A stretch of 64,000 nucleotides of DNA. Origin: Bacillota bacterium. Its GTDB lineage: Bacteria > Bacillota > Ch66 > Ch109. The stretch lies in the NCBI GenBank assembly GCA_013178275.1, contig JABLWZ010000019.1, forward strand, positions 1 to 64,000, written 5' to 3'. Below, in pieces: positions 53,556 to 63,359 of the stretch (the stretch's first letter is position 1; each line of letters begins with the position of its first letter). A model generated the notes under the pieces. It searched no databases, had not been told where the DNA came from, and saw only the letters and a program-made list of their open reading frames with translations. The translations under genes and the position numbers were made by a program.

Positions 53556-54389
53556 TTGGCAGAGCATAACTTTGACTCGACTTCAGGAGACCTGGCGGCC
53601 TTCTATGATCAGATTATAGATCTTCAGGATCGTCTGCTTGAGCTTCATCCCAGGATCGAAGCGTACATAAACGAAGAGCAGATGAACGAGTTTCTGGGAA
53701 AAAAGAGGTTCTGGATGCAGTTGCTGCCTTTCCCGCTGGACCCGGTCAGGTTCAACCAGGACTACCTGGAGACTGCCGGCTTCATCATCGAGGCCCGGCC
53801 AAAGGTAGTGGGATCGATCTCAGCCATCAGCGCCCTGGTAGGACGCCTGCCGATCGAAGAGCTTGCGGAAAAAGCCCTGCGGCTGGACATGGAATACCTG
53901 GCGAAGACAGCGGAAGATGGCGGGGTGCCGGCCGAGCTTTTCGTCTTTATGCTGCAAAACGCCATCCGCCCGCAGATACGAGCCTGGGCGGAAGGTCTGC
54001 CCAAGCTGAACGACCGGGATAACTGGCAGCAGCCTTACTGTCCGGTCTGCGGACAGGAAGCGATAATCTCACGGATAAGGCCGGGAGACGGCCAGCGCAG
54101 CCTTTTCTGCGGTCACTGCTTCACGGAGTGGGATTACCGGCACCTGGCCTGTCCTCACTGCGGCAACGATGAGCACGAAAGCATCAATATCATCGAAATC
54201 GAGGGCGACCGTTTTAATACTATTTACGCCTGCAATAAATGCCGCGGGTATGTGAAGACCTTAAACGAGAGGCATGGAGGAAAGGCGGGCAACCTCTTCA
54301 CCGAGGGGGCGCGCACCTTTTACCTGGACATGCTGGCGGAGAGAGAAGGCTACAACAACCGCCGGATCAATAAGGACTCATTCAATTAG
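53556..54389 (+). CDS. fdhE: Formate dehydrogenase accessory protein FdhE
   Basis: FdhE is a cytosolic rubredoxin-like factor needed for assembly of respiratory formate dehydrogenases. The C-terminal half has four paired cysteine knuckles (CPVCGQEA, FCGHCF, CPHCGNDEHES, CNKCRGY), typical of FdhE metal sites. The N-terminal half is helical. TTG start after AGGGAGG. It stands between the dehydrogenase and heme genes. Confidence 0.85.
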   Translation: MAEHNFDSTSGDLAAFYDQIIDLQDRLLELHPRIEAYINEEQMNEFLGKKRFWMQLLPFPLDPVRFNQDYLETAGFIIEARPKVVGSISAISALVGRLPIEELAEKALRLDMEYLAKTAEDGGVPAELFVFMLQNAIRPQIRAWAEGLPKLNDRDNWQQPYCPVCGQEAIISRIRPGDGQRSLFCGHCFTEWDYRHLACPHCGNDEHESINIIEIEGDRFNTIYACNKCRGYVKTLNERHGGKAGNLFTEGARTFYLDMLAEREGYNNRRINKDSFN

Positions 54390-54469
54390 GATATGGAATC
54401 GTAGCCAGGCTCGATAACCGGTTCAGCAGTTTTAGCAGGAATAAAAAGAAAGAAAAGAGAATAGTACTG

Positions 54470-55123
54470 ATGAGCCGTCTGTACCCGATATCGATGAATA
54501 TTGCGGGAAAGACCTGCCTGGTGATCGGCGGCGGGGCAGTCGCTGAGAGAAAGGTCCGTTCGCTGCTGGAATGCGGCGGTCGGGTCGTGGTGGTGTCTCC
54601 CGGGGCAACGGGCGGCTTGGAGTCGCTGGCGAAGAATGGAGATATCGAGCTGCTGGAGAAGGTCTACCAGGAGTTCAGCCTGGAAGGGTTGTCGCCCACC
54701 CCGGTTTTGATTTTCACCGCTACCAACGACCGGGAGACCAACCTGCGGGTTTTCCAGGATGCGGAACGGCTGGGGATAGCGGTCAATACCGTCGACGACC
54801 CGGAGCTTTGCACCTTCTATGTACCCTCGGTTTTGCGGCGGGGTCCCCTCAGTGTGGCGGTATCCACCGAGGGAAAGAGCCCGCTGATGGCCCGGATGCT
54901 GCGCGAGCAGTTTGAGGAGGTCATCGGCCCGGAATACGAGGAGTACCTCAACCTCCTAGGGGAGTGCCGGGAGAGGGTGCTGCAGTCGAAACTCGATGAG
55001 TCGAAGCGCAGGATGGTTTTTAAGCGCCTTATAGAGCTGGACCTGCTGGAAGACCTGCGCAGAGGGAATAAAGAGTTGGCAAAGGAGAGGGCGGAACAAT
55101 GTTTATCGTCCTGGTCGGTTTAA
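54470..55123 (+). CDS. Precorrin-2 dehydrogenase (siroheme synthase N-domain type)
   Basis: The 217-residue protein oxidises precorrin-2 to sirohydrochlorin with NAD. YPISMNIAGKTCLVIGGGAV, followed by AERKVRSLL, is the family N-terminus and nucleotide site. FTATNDRETN and VNTVDDPELCTFYVPSVL follow, with the RGPLSVAVSTEGKSP loop. It lacks the methyltransferase half, which is in the cobA-hemD fusion downstream. It overlaps hemA by 25 bases. Confidence 0.9.
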   Translation: MSRLYPISMNIAGKTCLVIGGGAVAERKVRSLLECGGRVVVVSPGATGGLESLAKNGDIELLEKVYQEFSLEGLSPTPVLIFTATNDRETNLRVFQDAERLGIAVNTVDDPELCTFYVPSVLRRGPLSVAVSTEGKSPLMARMLREQFEEVIGPEYEEYLNLLGECRERVLQSKLDESKRRMVFKRLIELDLLEDLRRGNKELAKERAEQCLSSWSV

Positions 55124-56433
55124 ACCACCGCACGACCCCGGTAGAAATAAGGGAGAGGCTTTCCATCCCGGAGAGCTTTCACGAGGAGGCCCTGAAAAAC
55201 CTGAAGCGGTTTCCCGGGATCGAAGGCTGCATAATCCTTTCGACCTGCAACCGGCTTGAGATATATGCCACCGTGAGGGATATCCAGACCGGGTTCAAGA
55301 GCATCAAGTCATTCCTGAACCAGGCCTGGACGCGGCCGGGGCCGCCAACCGCGACGGAACCCATGGAGCCGCACCTCTACACCTATTCCTGCCAGGAGGC
55401 GATCGGACACCTCTTCCGAGTAGCCGCTGGCCTCGACTCGATGGTGATAGGAGAGTCGCAGATCCTGGGGCAGGTCAGGGAAGCGTATGAGATGGCGCTG
55501 CAGGCCAAGGTGACCAACGGGGTCATGAACACCCTTTTCCAGCAGGCGATCGTGGTGGGCAAGCGGGTGAGGACCGAAACCGGCATCGGAAACCATGCGG
55601 TTTCAATAGGCTACACCGCTGTTGAGCTGGCTAAACAATTGCTTACCGATATAGAGGGCCACTCGGTTCTGATCGTTGGTGCAGGCGAGATCGGGGAACT
55701 TACGGTCCGGCACCTGGTCGCCTGCGGCGCCTCTTCGGTAATGGTCTCCAACCGTTCTTACGACCGGGCAATGCAGCTTGCCGAAGAGTTCGGGGGGACG
55801 GCCCGGCGGTTCGACGACCTGCAGCATTCGCTCGCCGAGGCGGATATAGTTATATGCTGTACCGCGGCGTGTCACTACGTGCTTCACCACCGCCAGGTCG
55901 AGCTGGCGATGGAGGAGCGGAAACAGCGTCCGCTGATGATAATCGACATCGCGGTTCCCCGTGACGTGGACCCAATGGTGGGAAGCGTCAGCGGGGTATA
56001 CCTTTACGATATAGACGACCTGGAATCGGTGGTGGATTCCAACCTTAACGAAAGAAAAGCCGAAGCTGTAAAGGCAGAGGCTATAATCAACCAGGAGTTC
56101 GAAAAGTTTGGCGACTGGTTGGAAACCCTATCATTGATACCAACGATAGTCGCCCTGAAGGACAAGGCCGAAAGAATCAAGCAGGCGGAACTGACCAGAG
56201 CCCGCAACCGCCTCGGCAGCCTTTCCAGCCGTGAGGAGATGATAATCAGCTCTATGGCCAACTCCATAGTGAACCGCCTCATGTACGACCCGGTCCAGGA
56301 GTTGAAGGCGAGAGCCAAGAGCTATCAGGGCCACCTGTACGCCAAGGTGCTGCAGAGCCTGTTCCGTCTCGAACTGGAAGAAGCCGAAGAGTCCTGTCAT
56401 TCTCGGCCCAACGAGGAGGTTATGGAACCTTGA
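55099..56433 (+). CDS. hemA: Glutamyl-tRNA reductase
   Basis: HemA makes glutamate-1-semialdehyde, the start of C5-route tetrapyrrole synthesis. The catalytic Cys is in GCIILSTCNRLEIYA near residue 50. HLFRVAAGLDSMVIGESQIL and the NADPH-binding VLIVGAGEIGELTVRHL are diagnostic. 444 residues is typical. ATG start. It overlaps both neighbours, so the heme genes are tightly coupled. Confidence 0.95.
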   Translation: MFIVLVGLNHRTTPVEIRERLSIPESFHEEALKNLKRFPGIEGCIILSTCNRLEIYATVRDIQTGFKSIKSFLNQAWTRPGPPTATEPMEPHLYTYSCQEAIGHLFRVAAGLDSMVIGESQILGQVREAYEMALQAKVTNGVMNTLFQQAIVVGKRVRTETGIGNHAVSIGYTAVELAKQLLTDIEGHSVLIVGAGEIGELTVRHLVACGASSVMVSNRSYDRAMQLAEEFGGTARRFDDLQHSLAEADIVICCTAACHYVLHHRQVELAMEERKQRPLMIIDIAVPRDVDPMVGSVSGVYLYDIDDLESVVDSNLNERKAEAVKAEAIINQEFEKFGDWLETLSLIPTIVALKDKAERIKQAELTRARNRLGSLSSREEMIISSMANSIVNRLMYDPVQELKARAKSYQGHLYAKVLQSLFRLELEEAEESCHSRPNEEVMEP

Positions 56434-57386
56434 CTTTAATCCGGGTCGGTACCCGTGACAGCGCCTTGGCGCTCAGGCAGACCGAACTGGTGATCCAGCG
56501 TCTGAAACAGATGTGCCCCGATGTAGATTTCGAACTGGTGCCGATGAAGACCATCGGCGACAAGATACTCGACGTGTCCCTGGCCAAGATAGGCCAGAAA
56601 GGCCTCTTCACCAAGGAGCTGGAGAATGCACTCCAGGAAGGGACCATCGATATCGCCGTACACAGTCTGAAAGACCTGCCCACCGAGCTTCCCGACGGTT
56701 GTGAACTGATAACGGTGACCGAACGCATCGACTCCCGGGATGTACTGGTAGCCAGGGACGGGGTTTTGCTCGACGAGTTGCCCGAAGGGGCCAGGGTAGG
56801 GACCAGCAGTCTGCGCCGAAAGGCGCAGCTTTTGAACTACCGGCCGGATCTGCGTTTCGAGGATATGCGGGGCAATGTGCCCACCCGGCTGGCGAAGTTA
56901 GAACGGGACAACCTGGACGCAGTGGTGATAGCCTCGGCCGGCCTTGAGCGGCTGGGGCTTGAAAAGGCGATCACCCAGCGGATTCCCGAGTCTGTGTGCC
57001 TCCCGGCGGTGGGGCAGGGCGCGCTGGGGATCGAGGGACGGGCGGGTGACAAAGAAACCGCTGCCATAGCGTATCGGATAAACCACTGGCCTACCGAACT
57101 GGTGGCCACCGCCGAGCGGGCTTTTCTGAGGAGGCTGGGCGGCGGCTGTCAGATACCTATCGCCGCCCTGGGCAGCATGGACAGCACCCGGCTGAAACTG
57201 GACGGACTGGTGGCCAGCCCCGATGGAACCAGGGTGGTCCGGGGTGAAATCTCGTTTGCTCTAGCTGGTGAAAGCGGAAGAGAAGGATTGAAGGACCGGG
57301 CCGAATCCCTGGGGGTCAACCTGGCGGAGGAACTGCTCTCGCGCGGGGCGAAAGAAATCCTGGCCTCCATCGGGATCAACCTTTAG
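56430..57386 (+). CDS. hemC: Porphobilinogen deaminase (hydroxymethylbilane synthase)
   Basis: HemC joins four porphobilinogens into hydroxymethylbilane. RVGTRDSALALRQTELV, AVHSLKDLPTELPDG, RVGTSSLRRKAQLL and the cofactor-binding Cys in RRLGGGCQIPIAALG are all present. 318 residues is typical. TTG start overlaps the hemA stop. Confidence 0.96.
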   Translation: MTLIRVGTRDSALALRQTELVIQRLKQMCPDVDFELVPMKTIGDKILDVSLAKIGQKGLFTKELENALQEGTIDIAVHSLKDLPTELPDGCELITVTERIDSRDVLVARDGVLLDELPEGARVGTSSLRRKAQLLNYRPDLRFEDMRGNVPTRLAKLERDNLDAVVIASAGLERLGLEKAITQRIPESVCLPAVGQGALGIEGRAGDKETAAIAYRINHWPTELVATAERAFLRRLGGGCQIPIAALGSMDSTRLKLDGLVASPDGTRVVRGEISFALAGESGREGLKDRAESLGVNLAEELLSRGAKEILASIGINL

Positions 57387-57452
57387 GACCGCTGGGCGCC
57401 TTCCAGATTCTTTTTATTTTAGAGAAAAAAGAGGTTCAAGGAGAAGGGGTAA

Positions 57453-59018
57453 GTGAAGAAAGTCATGCACAGCCAGGCGGGAACGGTTTACTTGATCGGG
57501 GCGGGTCCGGGCGATCACAAGCTGATTACCCTGCGGGGCGCCGAGTGTCTGAAGCAGTCAGAGGTGGTTGTCTACGACCGGCTTGTCAACCCCCGGCTTC
57601 TGGCTCTGGCGCCCCCGCAGGCGGAAATGATATACGTGGGCAAAGACTCGAACCGTCACGTCCTGTCGCAGGACGGCATCAACCGTCTGCTGGTGGGGAA
57701 GGCCCGGGAAGGAAAAACGGTGGCGCGGCTCAAGGGCGGCGACCCTTTCGTGTTCGGACGCGGGGGGGAAGAGGCCGAGGAACTGAGGGAGGCCGGCATA
57801 CCCTTCGAGGTGGTGCCGGGGATAACCTCGGCGATAGCGGTGCCGGCCTACGCGGGAATCCCGGTCACCCATCGCCAGTACAGCTCGACCCTGACCCTGG
57901 TAACCGGCCACGAGGACCCGTTCAAGCCCGACTCCAGCATCGCATGGGACAGCCTGGCGGGGCTGGGCGGAACCCTGGTCTTTCTTATGGGGCTGGAGAA
58001 CCTGCCCGAGATCACCAGGAGACTGATGGCCGAGGGGCTCGCTGGCGACACCCCGGTGGGGTTGGTGCAGTGGGGGACCTTTGCCGAGCAGAGGGTGATA
58101 ACCGGTCGGCTTGGCGATATCGTTTCCCGGGCCAAAGAGTCCGGCCTGACACCGCCGGTGGTGACCGTGGTGGGGGACGTGGTAAAACTGCGCGAGACCC
58201 TGAAGTGGCGGGAGACGAAACCACTGTTCGGCAGGCGGATACTGGTGACCCGGGCCCGCGAGCAGGCCAGCGCACTTAGCAAGAAGTTGGAATCCCTGGG
58301 GGCGGAGGTCTGGGAGTACCCGGCCATCGAGATCGCCCCCCTCGAGGACTATGCTTTAATAGACCAGAAGATAGACGAGATCGAGAATTACCGATGGATA
58401 ATCTTCACCAGCGCGAATGGGGTGCAGGCTTTCTTCGCCCGCCTCTGGGAAAAAGGAAAGGACGTCAGGTCCCTGCAGTCGGCAAGCCTGGCGGCGATAG
58501 GGCCGGGGACCAGCCAGGCGCTCGCCGAGAGAGGGTTGCGCGCCGAGTTCGTGCCTTCAGAGTTTCGCGCTGAGGCGATCGCGGAGGGGCTGAAGGGACG
58601 GGTGGATCCCGGGGACCGGGTGCTGCTGCCGCGAGCCCGCGGGGCGCGGACGGTACTGCCCGAAACCCTTTCGGGGATGGGCGCGGAGGTCGATGACGTG
58701 GTCGTCTACGAGACGCTGGTCTCCTCCAGCGACCCGGATAGACTGAAGCAGATGATGCGGGACCACCCGGTGGATATGGTCACCTTTACGAGTTCCTCCA
58801 CGGTCAGCAACTTCATGCAGCTCATCGGGGAGCGGCCCGAAAAGGTGAGTGGGCTGGAAAAGGCGGTAATGGCCTGCATCGGGCCGATCACCGCGGCGAC
58901 CGCGGAAGGCCTGGGACTGAAGGTGGGCCTGGTGGCCTCCGAGTATACCATAGAAGGTCTGGTAGATCAGATAAGCCGATATTATAATGAAGAAAAAGAA
59001 GGGGGGCGTGACAGATGA
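57453..59018 (+). CDS. cobA: Fused uroporphyrinogen-III methyltransferase / uroporphyrinogen-III synthase
   Basis: Residues ~1-245 are the SAM-dependent methyltransferase making precorrin-2 ([73 protein letters not shown]). Residues ~260-521 are HemD, the synthase closing the ring ([46 protein letters not shown]). The fusion is common in Clostridia. Together with the precorrin-2 dehydrogenase it leads to sirohydrochlorin. GTG start; the stop overlaps the next ATG. Confidence 0.94.
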   Translation: MKKVMHSQAGTVYLIGAGPGDHKLITLRGAECLKQSEVVVYDRLVNPRLLALAPPQAEMIYVGKDSNRHVLSQDGINRLLVGKAREGKTVARLKGGDPFVFGRGGEEAEELREAGIPFEVVPGITSAIAVPAYAGIPVTHRQYSSTLTLVTGHEDPFKPDSSIAWDSLAGLGGTLVFLMGLENLPEITRRLMAEGLAGDTPVGLVQWGTFAEQRVITGRLGDIVSRAKESGLTPPVVTVVGDVVKLRETLKWRETKPLFGRRILVTRAREQASALSKKLESLGAEVWEYPAIEIAPLEDYALIDQKIDEIENYRWIIFTSANGVQAFFARLWEKGKDVRSLQSASLAAIGPGTSQALAERGLRAEFVPSEFRAEAIAEGLKGRVDPGDRVLLPRARGARTVLPETLSGMGAEVDDVVVYETLVSSSDPDRLKQMMRDHPVDMVTFTSSSTVSNFMQLIGERPEKVSGLEKAVMACIGPITAATAEGLGLKVGLVASEYTIEGLVDQISRYYNEEKEGGRDR

Positions 59019-60193
59019 TAGGATGCACCAAGCTGCTCTGCGGAACCGCAACGGTTTCCGAGGCCATAAAGCACGGGCGCGATTCCCGCAGCCTGCCTCC
59101 CAGTATGCTGCAGTTTTCCACCGCCGACCGGCCGCTGGTGGTGTGGAACACCACCAACCGCTGCAACCTCCGCTGTCAGCACTGCTACCTGAACGCGGAG
59201 GACCGGGAGTATCGAAACGAGCTAAGCAACGAAGAGGCCAAGTCATTCATCCGCGACCTGGGAGAGATGAAGGCTCCGGTGCTGCTTTTCTCCGGCGGGG
59301 AACCGCTGCTGCGCAAAGACCTGATTGAACTGGCTTCCCTAGCCGCCGAACTGGGGCTCCGCCCGGTGCTCTCCACCAATGGGACCCTGATAACCAAGGA
59401 GAAGGCGCGGGAACTGCTGAAATCAGGTCTCCAGTACGTGGGGGTAAGCATCGACGGCGGGCCGGCCACCCACGACCGGTTCCGGTCCCAGGAGGGCGCT
59501 TTCGAGATGGCGCTCAGGGGAATCCGCAACAGCCTGGAGGCGGGCATGAAGACCGGCGTCCGCTTCACCGTGAACCGCACCAACCGGGAAGACCTGGAAG
59601 AGGTGCTGGACATCGTGGAGCGGGAAGGAATCCCCCGCTTCTGCATGTACCACCTGGTCTACTCGGGACGCGGCAAGGACCTGACCGCCCTCGACACCGA
59701 CCGTGAAGAGAAGCGCGACCTGATGGCCTGGCTGACCCGGCGCACGAGGGAGCTGCACGCCAAGGGCGTGGAGGTGGAGATACTGACCACCGACAACCAC
59801 GCCGACGGGATATTCATCCTGCAGCAGATGCTGGCGGAGCAGCCCGAGCGGGCGGAAGAGATCAAGCAGCTGCTGAGCATGCACGGCGGGTGCTCGGCCG
59901 GGACCAAGTTCGCCAACGTCGATCCCCAGGGAAATGTGCACCCCTGCCAGTTCTGGCAGCACTACACCCTGGGCAACGTAAGGGAGCGGCCCTTCAGCGA
60001 GATATGGTGGGACGAGCACGAACCACTGCTGGTGGCGCTCAGGAAAAAAGCGGCCAACCTCAAGGGAAGGTGCGGCCGATGCGATTACAAGGAGTACTGC
60101 GGCGGATGCCGGATCCGGGCGGAAGCGGTGAGCGGGGATATCTGGGCCGAAGACCCGGCCTGCTACCTTTTCGACTCGGAGGTCGGCGTTTAG
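59015..60193 (+). CDS. Radical SAM protein of the siroheme-to-heme route (AhbC/NirJ1-like)
   Basis: The 392-residue protein has the radical SAM motif CNLRCQHCYL near residue 50 and LLFSGGEPLLRKDL. A SPASM-type C-terminal cysteine set is in HGGCSAGTKFANVDPQG, VHPCQFWQHY and RCGRCDYKEYCGGCR. Relatives act in alternative heme or heme d1 synthesis; AhbC converts didecarboxysiroheme to iron-coproporphyrin III. The pairing with AhbA/B-like genes downstream favours heme. Which of the two radical SAM genes does which step cannot be settled by reading. Confidence 0.85.
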   Translation: MIGCTKLLCGTATVSEAIKHGRDSRSLPPSMLQFSTADRPLVVWNTTNRCNLRCQHCYLNAEDREYRNELSNEEAKSFIRDLGEMKAPVLLFSGGEPLLRKDLIELASLAAELGLRPVLSTNGTLITKEKARELLKSGLQYVGVSIDGGPATHDRFRSQEGAFEMALRGIRNSLEAGMKTGVRFTVNRTNREDLEEVLDIVEREGIPRFCMYHLVYSGRGKDLTALDTDREEKRDLMAWLTRRTRELHAKGVEVEILTTDNHADGIFILQQMLAEQPERAEEIKQLLSMHGGCSAGTKFANVDPQGNVHPCQFWQHYTLGNVRERPFSEIWWDEHEPLLVALRKKAANLKGRCGRCDYKEYCGGCRIRAEAVSGDIWAEDPACYLFDSEVGV

Positions 60194-60209
60194 TTAAGGA
60201 GGGATACCT

Positions 60210-61196
60210 GTGGCCTATCCGGTTACCCGGCCGAGAAGGATGAGAGGCAGCGAGACCCTGAGGAAGATGTTCAGCGAGACCCGCGTCAGGCTGGACAACC
60301 TCATCTATCCGATGTTCGTGATCCACGGCAGAGAGACCAGAAACCCGGTCTCTTCCATGCCCGGGGTATACCAGCTCTCGGTCGACCAGCTGATGGTCGA
60401 CGCCGCCGAGGTGGTTTCTCTCGGCATACCATCGCTGCTGCTGTTCGGGATTCCCGCCTACAAGGACTCCTGCGGGTCTTCCGGCTGGGACCAGGACGGC
60501 CCGGTGCAGACCGCGGTAAAGGCGTTGAAGGACCGGTGGCCTCACCTGCTGGTGGTTACCGATGTCTGCCTCTGCGAATACACCGACCACGGCCACTGCG
60601 GAGTGATAAAGGACGGACAGGTGCTGAACGACCCTACCTTGGAGCTGCTGGGCAGGATGTCGCTATCCCACGCCGAGGCCGGGGCCGATATCATAGCCCC
60701 CTCGGACATGATGGACGGGCGGGTGGGACACATCAGGAAGGCACTCGACGATAACGGTTTCGAACGTATGCCGATCCTGGCCTACTCCGCCAAGTACGCC
60801 TCGGGCTTCTACGGGCCGTTCCGGGAGGCCGCCGAGTCGGCTCCCCAGTTCGGCGACCGCAGGTCCTACCAGATGAGCCCGACCAACAGCGACGAGGCGA
60901 TACGCGAGGTTGCCCTCGATCTGGAAGAGGGGGCGGACATGGTCATGGTCAAGCCCGCGCTGCCTTACCTGGACATCATCCGTCGGGTGAAGGAGATATT
61001 CGGCTGCCCGCTCGCCGCTTACAACGTCTCGGGAGAATACTCCATGGTCAAGGCCGCGGCCGAGCGTGGATGGATAGACGAGAAACGGGTGGTCTGGGAG
61101 ACGCTGACCTCGATCAAGCGGGCCGGGGCCGATGCCCTGATAACCTATTTCGCTCCGGAGGTCGCCCGCTGGATAAGAGACGGGGAATGGGAATAG
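60210..61196 (+). CDS. hemB: Delta-aminolevulinic acid dehydratase (porphobilinogen synthase)
   Basis: HemB condenses two 5-aminolevulinates to porphobilinogen. The active-site Lys residues are in AYSAKYASGFYGPFREA and MVMVKPALPYLDII. Zinc-type cysteines are in VTDVCLCEYTDHGHCGV. NLIYPMFVIHG and PSDMMDGRVGHIRKAL are further signatures. 328 residues is typical. GTG start after GGAGGGATA. Confidence 0.96.
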   Translation: MAYPVTRPRRMRGSETLRKMFSETRVRLDNLIYPMFVIHGRETRNPVSSMPGVYQLSVDQLMVDAAEVVSLGIPSLLLFGIPAYKDSCGSSGWDQDGPVQTAVKALKDRWPHLLVVTDVCLCEYTDHGHCGVIKDGQVLNDPTLELLGRMSLSHAEAGADIIAPSDMMDGRVGHIRKALDDNGFERMPILAYSAKYASGFYGPFREAAESAPQFGDRRSYQMSPTNSDEAIREVALDLEEGADMVMVKPALPYLDIIRRVKEIFGCPLAAYNVSGEYSMVKAAAERGWIDEKRVVWETLTSIKRAGADALITYFAPEVARWIRDGEWE

Positions 61197-61206
61197 AACA
61201 GTAGTG

Positions 61207-61295
61207 AGTAGGCGGACGTCGGACGTCGGAATAGTGGGAATTTGCAAAGCAAATTCCATCAAGTCTGACGACTGCCTACTGACGTCTGACGACTG
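61207..61295. repeat. Imperfect long inverted repeat between hemB and the next radical SAM gene
   Basis: The core GGAATTTGC (61237-61245) pairs perfectly with GCAAATTCC (61249-61257). AGTAGGC (61207-61213) pairs with GCCTACT (61274-61280). The flanks carry short tandem units GGACGTC and GACGTCTGACGACTG. It resembles a small non-coding mobile or palindromic repeat element inserted in the operon. No transposase or target duplication is clear. Confidence 0.6.
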
Positions 61296-61312
61296 AAAAA
61301 GGGTGAAAAATA

Positions 61313-62323
61313 ATGATAGTTTCCTGGAACACCACCAACCAGTGCAACATGTTCTGCGACCACTGCTACCGCGACGCGGGAGCCCTGGCATCCGAGGAAC
61401 TTTCCACCGAGGAGGGTAAGAGCCTGATCGACGGGATCTCCCGGGCCGGGTTCAAGATAATGATCTTCAGCGGGGGAGAACCGCTGATGCGCAAGGATAT
61501 CATCGAGCTGGTGAGGCATGCCGGCCAGCGGGGGCTGCGGCCGGTCTTCGGCAGCAACGGCACCCTGATCGATAAAGAGATGGCCATGAGGTTGAAAGAG
61601 GCCGGAACCATGGGGATGGGCATCAGCCTCGACAGCACTGATCCGGAGAAGCACGACCGGTTCCGCAAGCTGGACGGGGCCTGGGAGGGCGCGGCGAGAG
61701 GGATGAAGAACTGCCGGGAGGCGGGTCTAGCCTTTCAGGTGCACACCACCGCCATGGAATGGAACTACGACGAGATCGAGTCGCTGACCGACCTGGCGAT
61801 AGAGCTGGGCGCGGTGGCTCACCACATCTTTTTTCTGGTCCCCACCGGCCGCGGGGCTAACATCGAAGAGGAGGCCCTGCGGGTGGAGCGCTACGAAAGG
61901 CTGCTGCACCGCATCCTCGACAAGCAGAGACAGGTTGACATCGAATTGAAACCCACCTGTGCGCCGCAGTTCGTCCGCATGGCGAGGCAGAAGGGGATGA
62001 ACCTGCGCTTCCAGCGGGGCTGCCTGGCTGGGCTGTCTTACTGCATTATCGGGCCCCGGGGCATGGTACAGCCGTGCGCCTACCTGGACATGGAACTGGG
62101 AAGCGTACGGGAGCGTCCCTTCGATGAGATATGGAGAGACAGCCCGGTGCTGAATCGACTGCGAACCCAGGAGTATGGCGGGAAGTGCCGCCTCTGCAAG
62201 TATATCGGCGCCTGCGGCGGGTGCCGGGCTCGGGCCGCTTACTATCACGAGGGTGACTTCATGGCCGCTGACGACTGGTGCCGCTACCCCGGCGGTCTCG
62301 CCCGGGACGAGGCCCAGGACTAA
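61313..62323 (+). CDS. Second radical SAM protein of the heme route (AhbD/NirJ2-like)
   Basis: The 336-residue protein begins IVSWNTTNQCNMFCDHCYRD with the radical SAM cysteines at once, and IMIFSGGEPLMRKDI follows. The C-terminus has GCLAGLSYCIIGPRG, VQPCAYLDME and CRLCKYIGACGGCRARA. AhbD decarboxylates iron-coproporphyrin III to heme; NirJ2 is the name used in relatives. Exact step assignment is inference. ATG start, about 115 bases after hemB across a palindromic repeat. Confidence 0.85.
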   Translation: MIVSWNTTNQCNMFCDHCYRDAGALASEELSTEEGKSLIDGISRAGFKIMIFSGGEPLMRKDIIELVRHAGQRGLRPVFGSNGTLIDKEMAMRLKEAGTMGMGISLDSTDPEKHDRFRKLDGAWEGAARGMKNCREAGLAFQVHTTAMEWNYDEIESLTDLAIELGAVAHHIFFLVPTGRGANIEEEALRVERYERLLHRILDKQRQVDIELKPTCAPQFVRMARQKGMNLRFQRGCLAGLSYCIIGPRGMVQPCAYLDMELGSVRERPFDEIWRDSPVLNRLRTQEYGGKCRLCKYIGACGGCRARAAYYHEGDFMAADDWCRYPGGLARDEAQD

Positions 62324-62358
62324 ATTACCTGCTACAAAAGAGGAAAAGAGGGAGGGCG

Positions 62359-62817
62359 TTGAGCGATACCGCTATGGACCAGGACGACCGAAGGCTTTTG
62401 AACCTGCTCCAGTCCGACCTGACGTTTATCTCCCGACCGTTCGACGAAATCGCTAAAATGATGGGTTTGGAAGAGTCGGAAGTAATAGAGCGCATCAATA
62501 AAATGAAAAAAAATGGTATAATAAGGCGGATAGGTGCTGTGCTGGATTCCCGCGGCATGGGCTTCAGCAGCACCCTGGTGGCCATGAAGGTGCCGCCCGA
62601 GGACCTGGAAGCGGCTGCCATGCGTATCAATGCGTACTACGAGGTCACCCACAACTACCTGCGGGAACACGAATGGAACCTGTGGTTTACGCTGATAGCA
62701 CCCGATCGGGAAAGGATCGCGGCTATACTGGACGAGATCAACCCTTCCCAAAGGTGGCCGATGATGAGCCTGCCGGCGGAAAGGGTTTACAAGATAAGGG
62801 CCGAGTTTAAGATCTGA
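62359..62817 (+). CDS. ahbA: Siroheme decarboxylase subunit, AhbA-like
   Basis: The 152-residue product has an Lrp/AsnC-like winged-helix N-terminus (DDRRLLNLLQSDLTFISRPF, then EIAKMMGLEESEVIERINKM) and an AsnC-like ligand domain with YYEVTHNYLREHEWNLWFTL. AhbA and AhbB together remove two carboxyls from siroheme. The frame opens at 62278 within the radical SAM gene; TTG 62359 just after GAGGGAGGG is preferred, with ATG 62374 possible. Its partner follows. Confidence 0.87.
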   Translation: MSDTAMDQDDRRLLNLLQSDLTFISRPFDEIAKMMGLEESEVIERINKMKKNGIIRRIGAVLDSRGMGFSSTLVAMKVPPEDLEAAAMRINAYYEVTHNYLREHEWNLWFTLIAPDRERIAAILDEINPSQRWPMMSLPAERVYKIRAEFKI

Positions 62818-62842
62818 CAGATTCTTAGCTTTTTTACACGAG

Positions 62843-63340
62843 GTGAATCCAGGGTTGGACGATCTGGACCGCGAAATACTCAAACGGCTGCAGGGCGACA
62901 TCGCTGTCGCTCCACGGCCGTTTTTAGAGATGGCCGAAGCGATGGGGATAGATGAGGTTGACCTGCTGGACCGGGCTGCCCGGCTGCAGTCGCAGGGGGT
63001 GATCCGCCGCTTCGGGGCTATACTGCGTCACCGCCAGTCGGGGATCGGCGGCAACGCCATGGTGGTATGGGCCGTCCCTACTGACGAGGTTGACCGGCTG
63101 GGTGTGATGTTTTCCATGAACCCGTCGGTTACCCACTGCTACGCGCGCCCGACCAGGCCCGGTTGGAGATACAACCTATACACCATGATCCACGCCGCTG
63201 ATCCGGCCGGGTGCGAGAAGCTGGCGCGACAGATGGCGGATGAGGCCGGGGCCTATGATTTCGAGATGCTGTTCGGAACCAGAGAGTTCAAGAAGACCAG
63301 CATGAACTATTTTGCCCACCTGGACAAGCAGGACGAATAA
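62843..63340 (+). CDS. ahbB: Siroheme decarboxylase subunit, AhbB-like
   Basis: The 165-residue protein is a paralogue of the preceding gene. LDDLDREILKRLQGDIAVAP, followed by RPFLEMAEAMG, is the winged helix; GVIRRFGAILRHRQSGIGGN and VTHCYARPTRPGWRYNLYTM form the substrate-side domain. Histidines in HRQ and THCYARP positions fit the AhbA/B heterodimer. GTG start. It links the radical SAM pair to hemL. Confidence 0.87.
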   Translation: MNPGLDDLDREILKRLQGDIAVAPRPFLEMAEAMGIDEVDLLDRAARLQSQGVIRRFGAILRHRQSGIGGNAMVVWAVPTDEVDRLGVMFSMNPSVTHCYARPTRPGWRYNLYTMIHAADPAGCEKLARQMADEAGAYDFEMLFGTREFKKTSMNYFAHLDKQDE

Positions 63341-63359
63341 CTTTTAAAGGGTGATTTGC

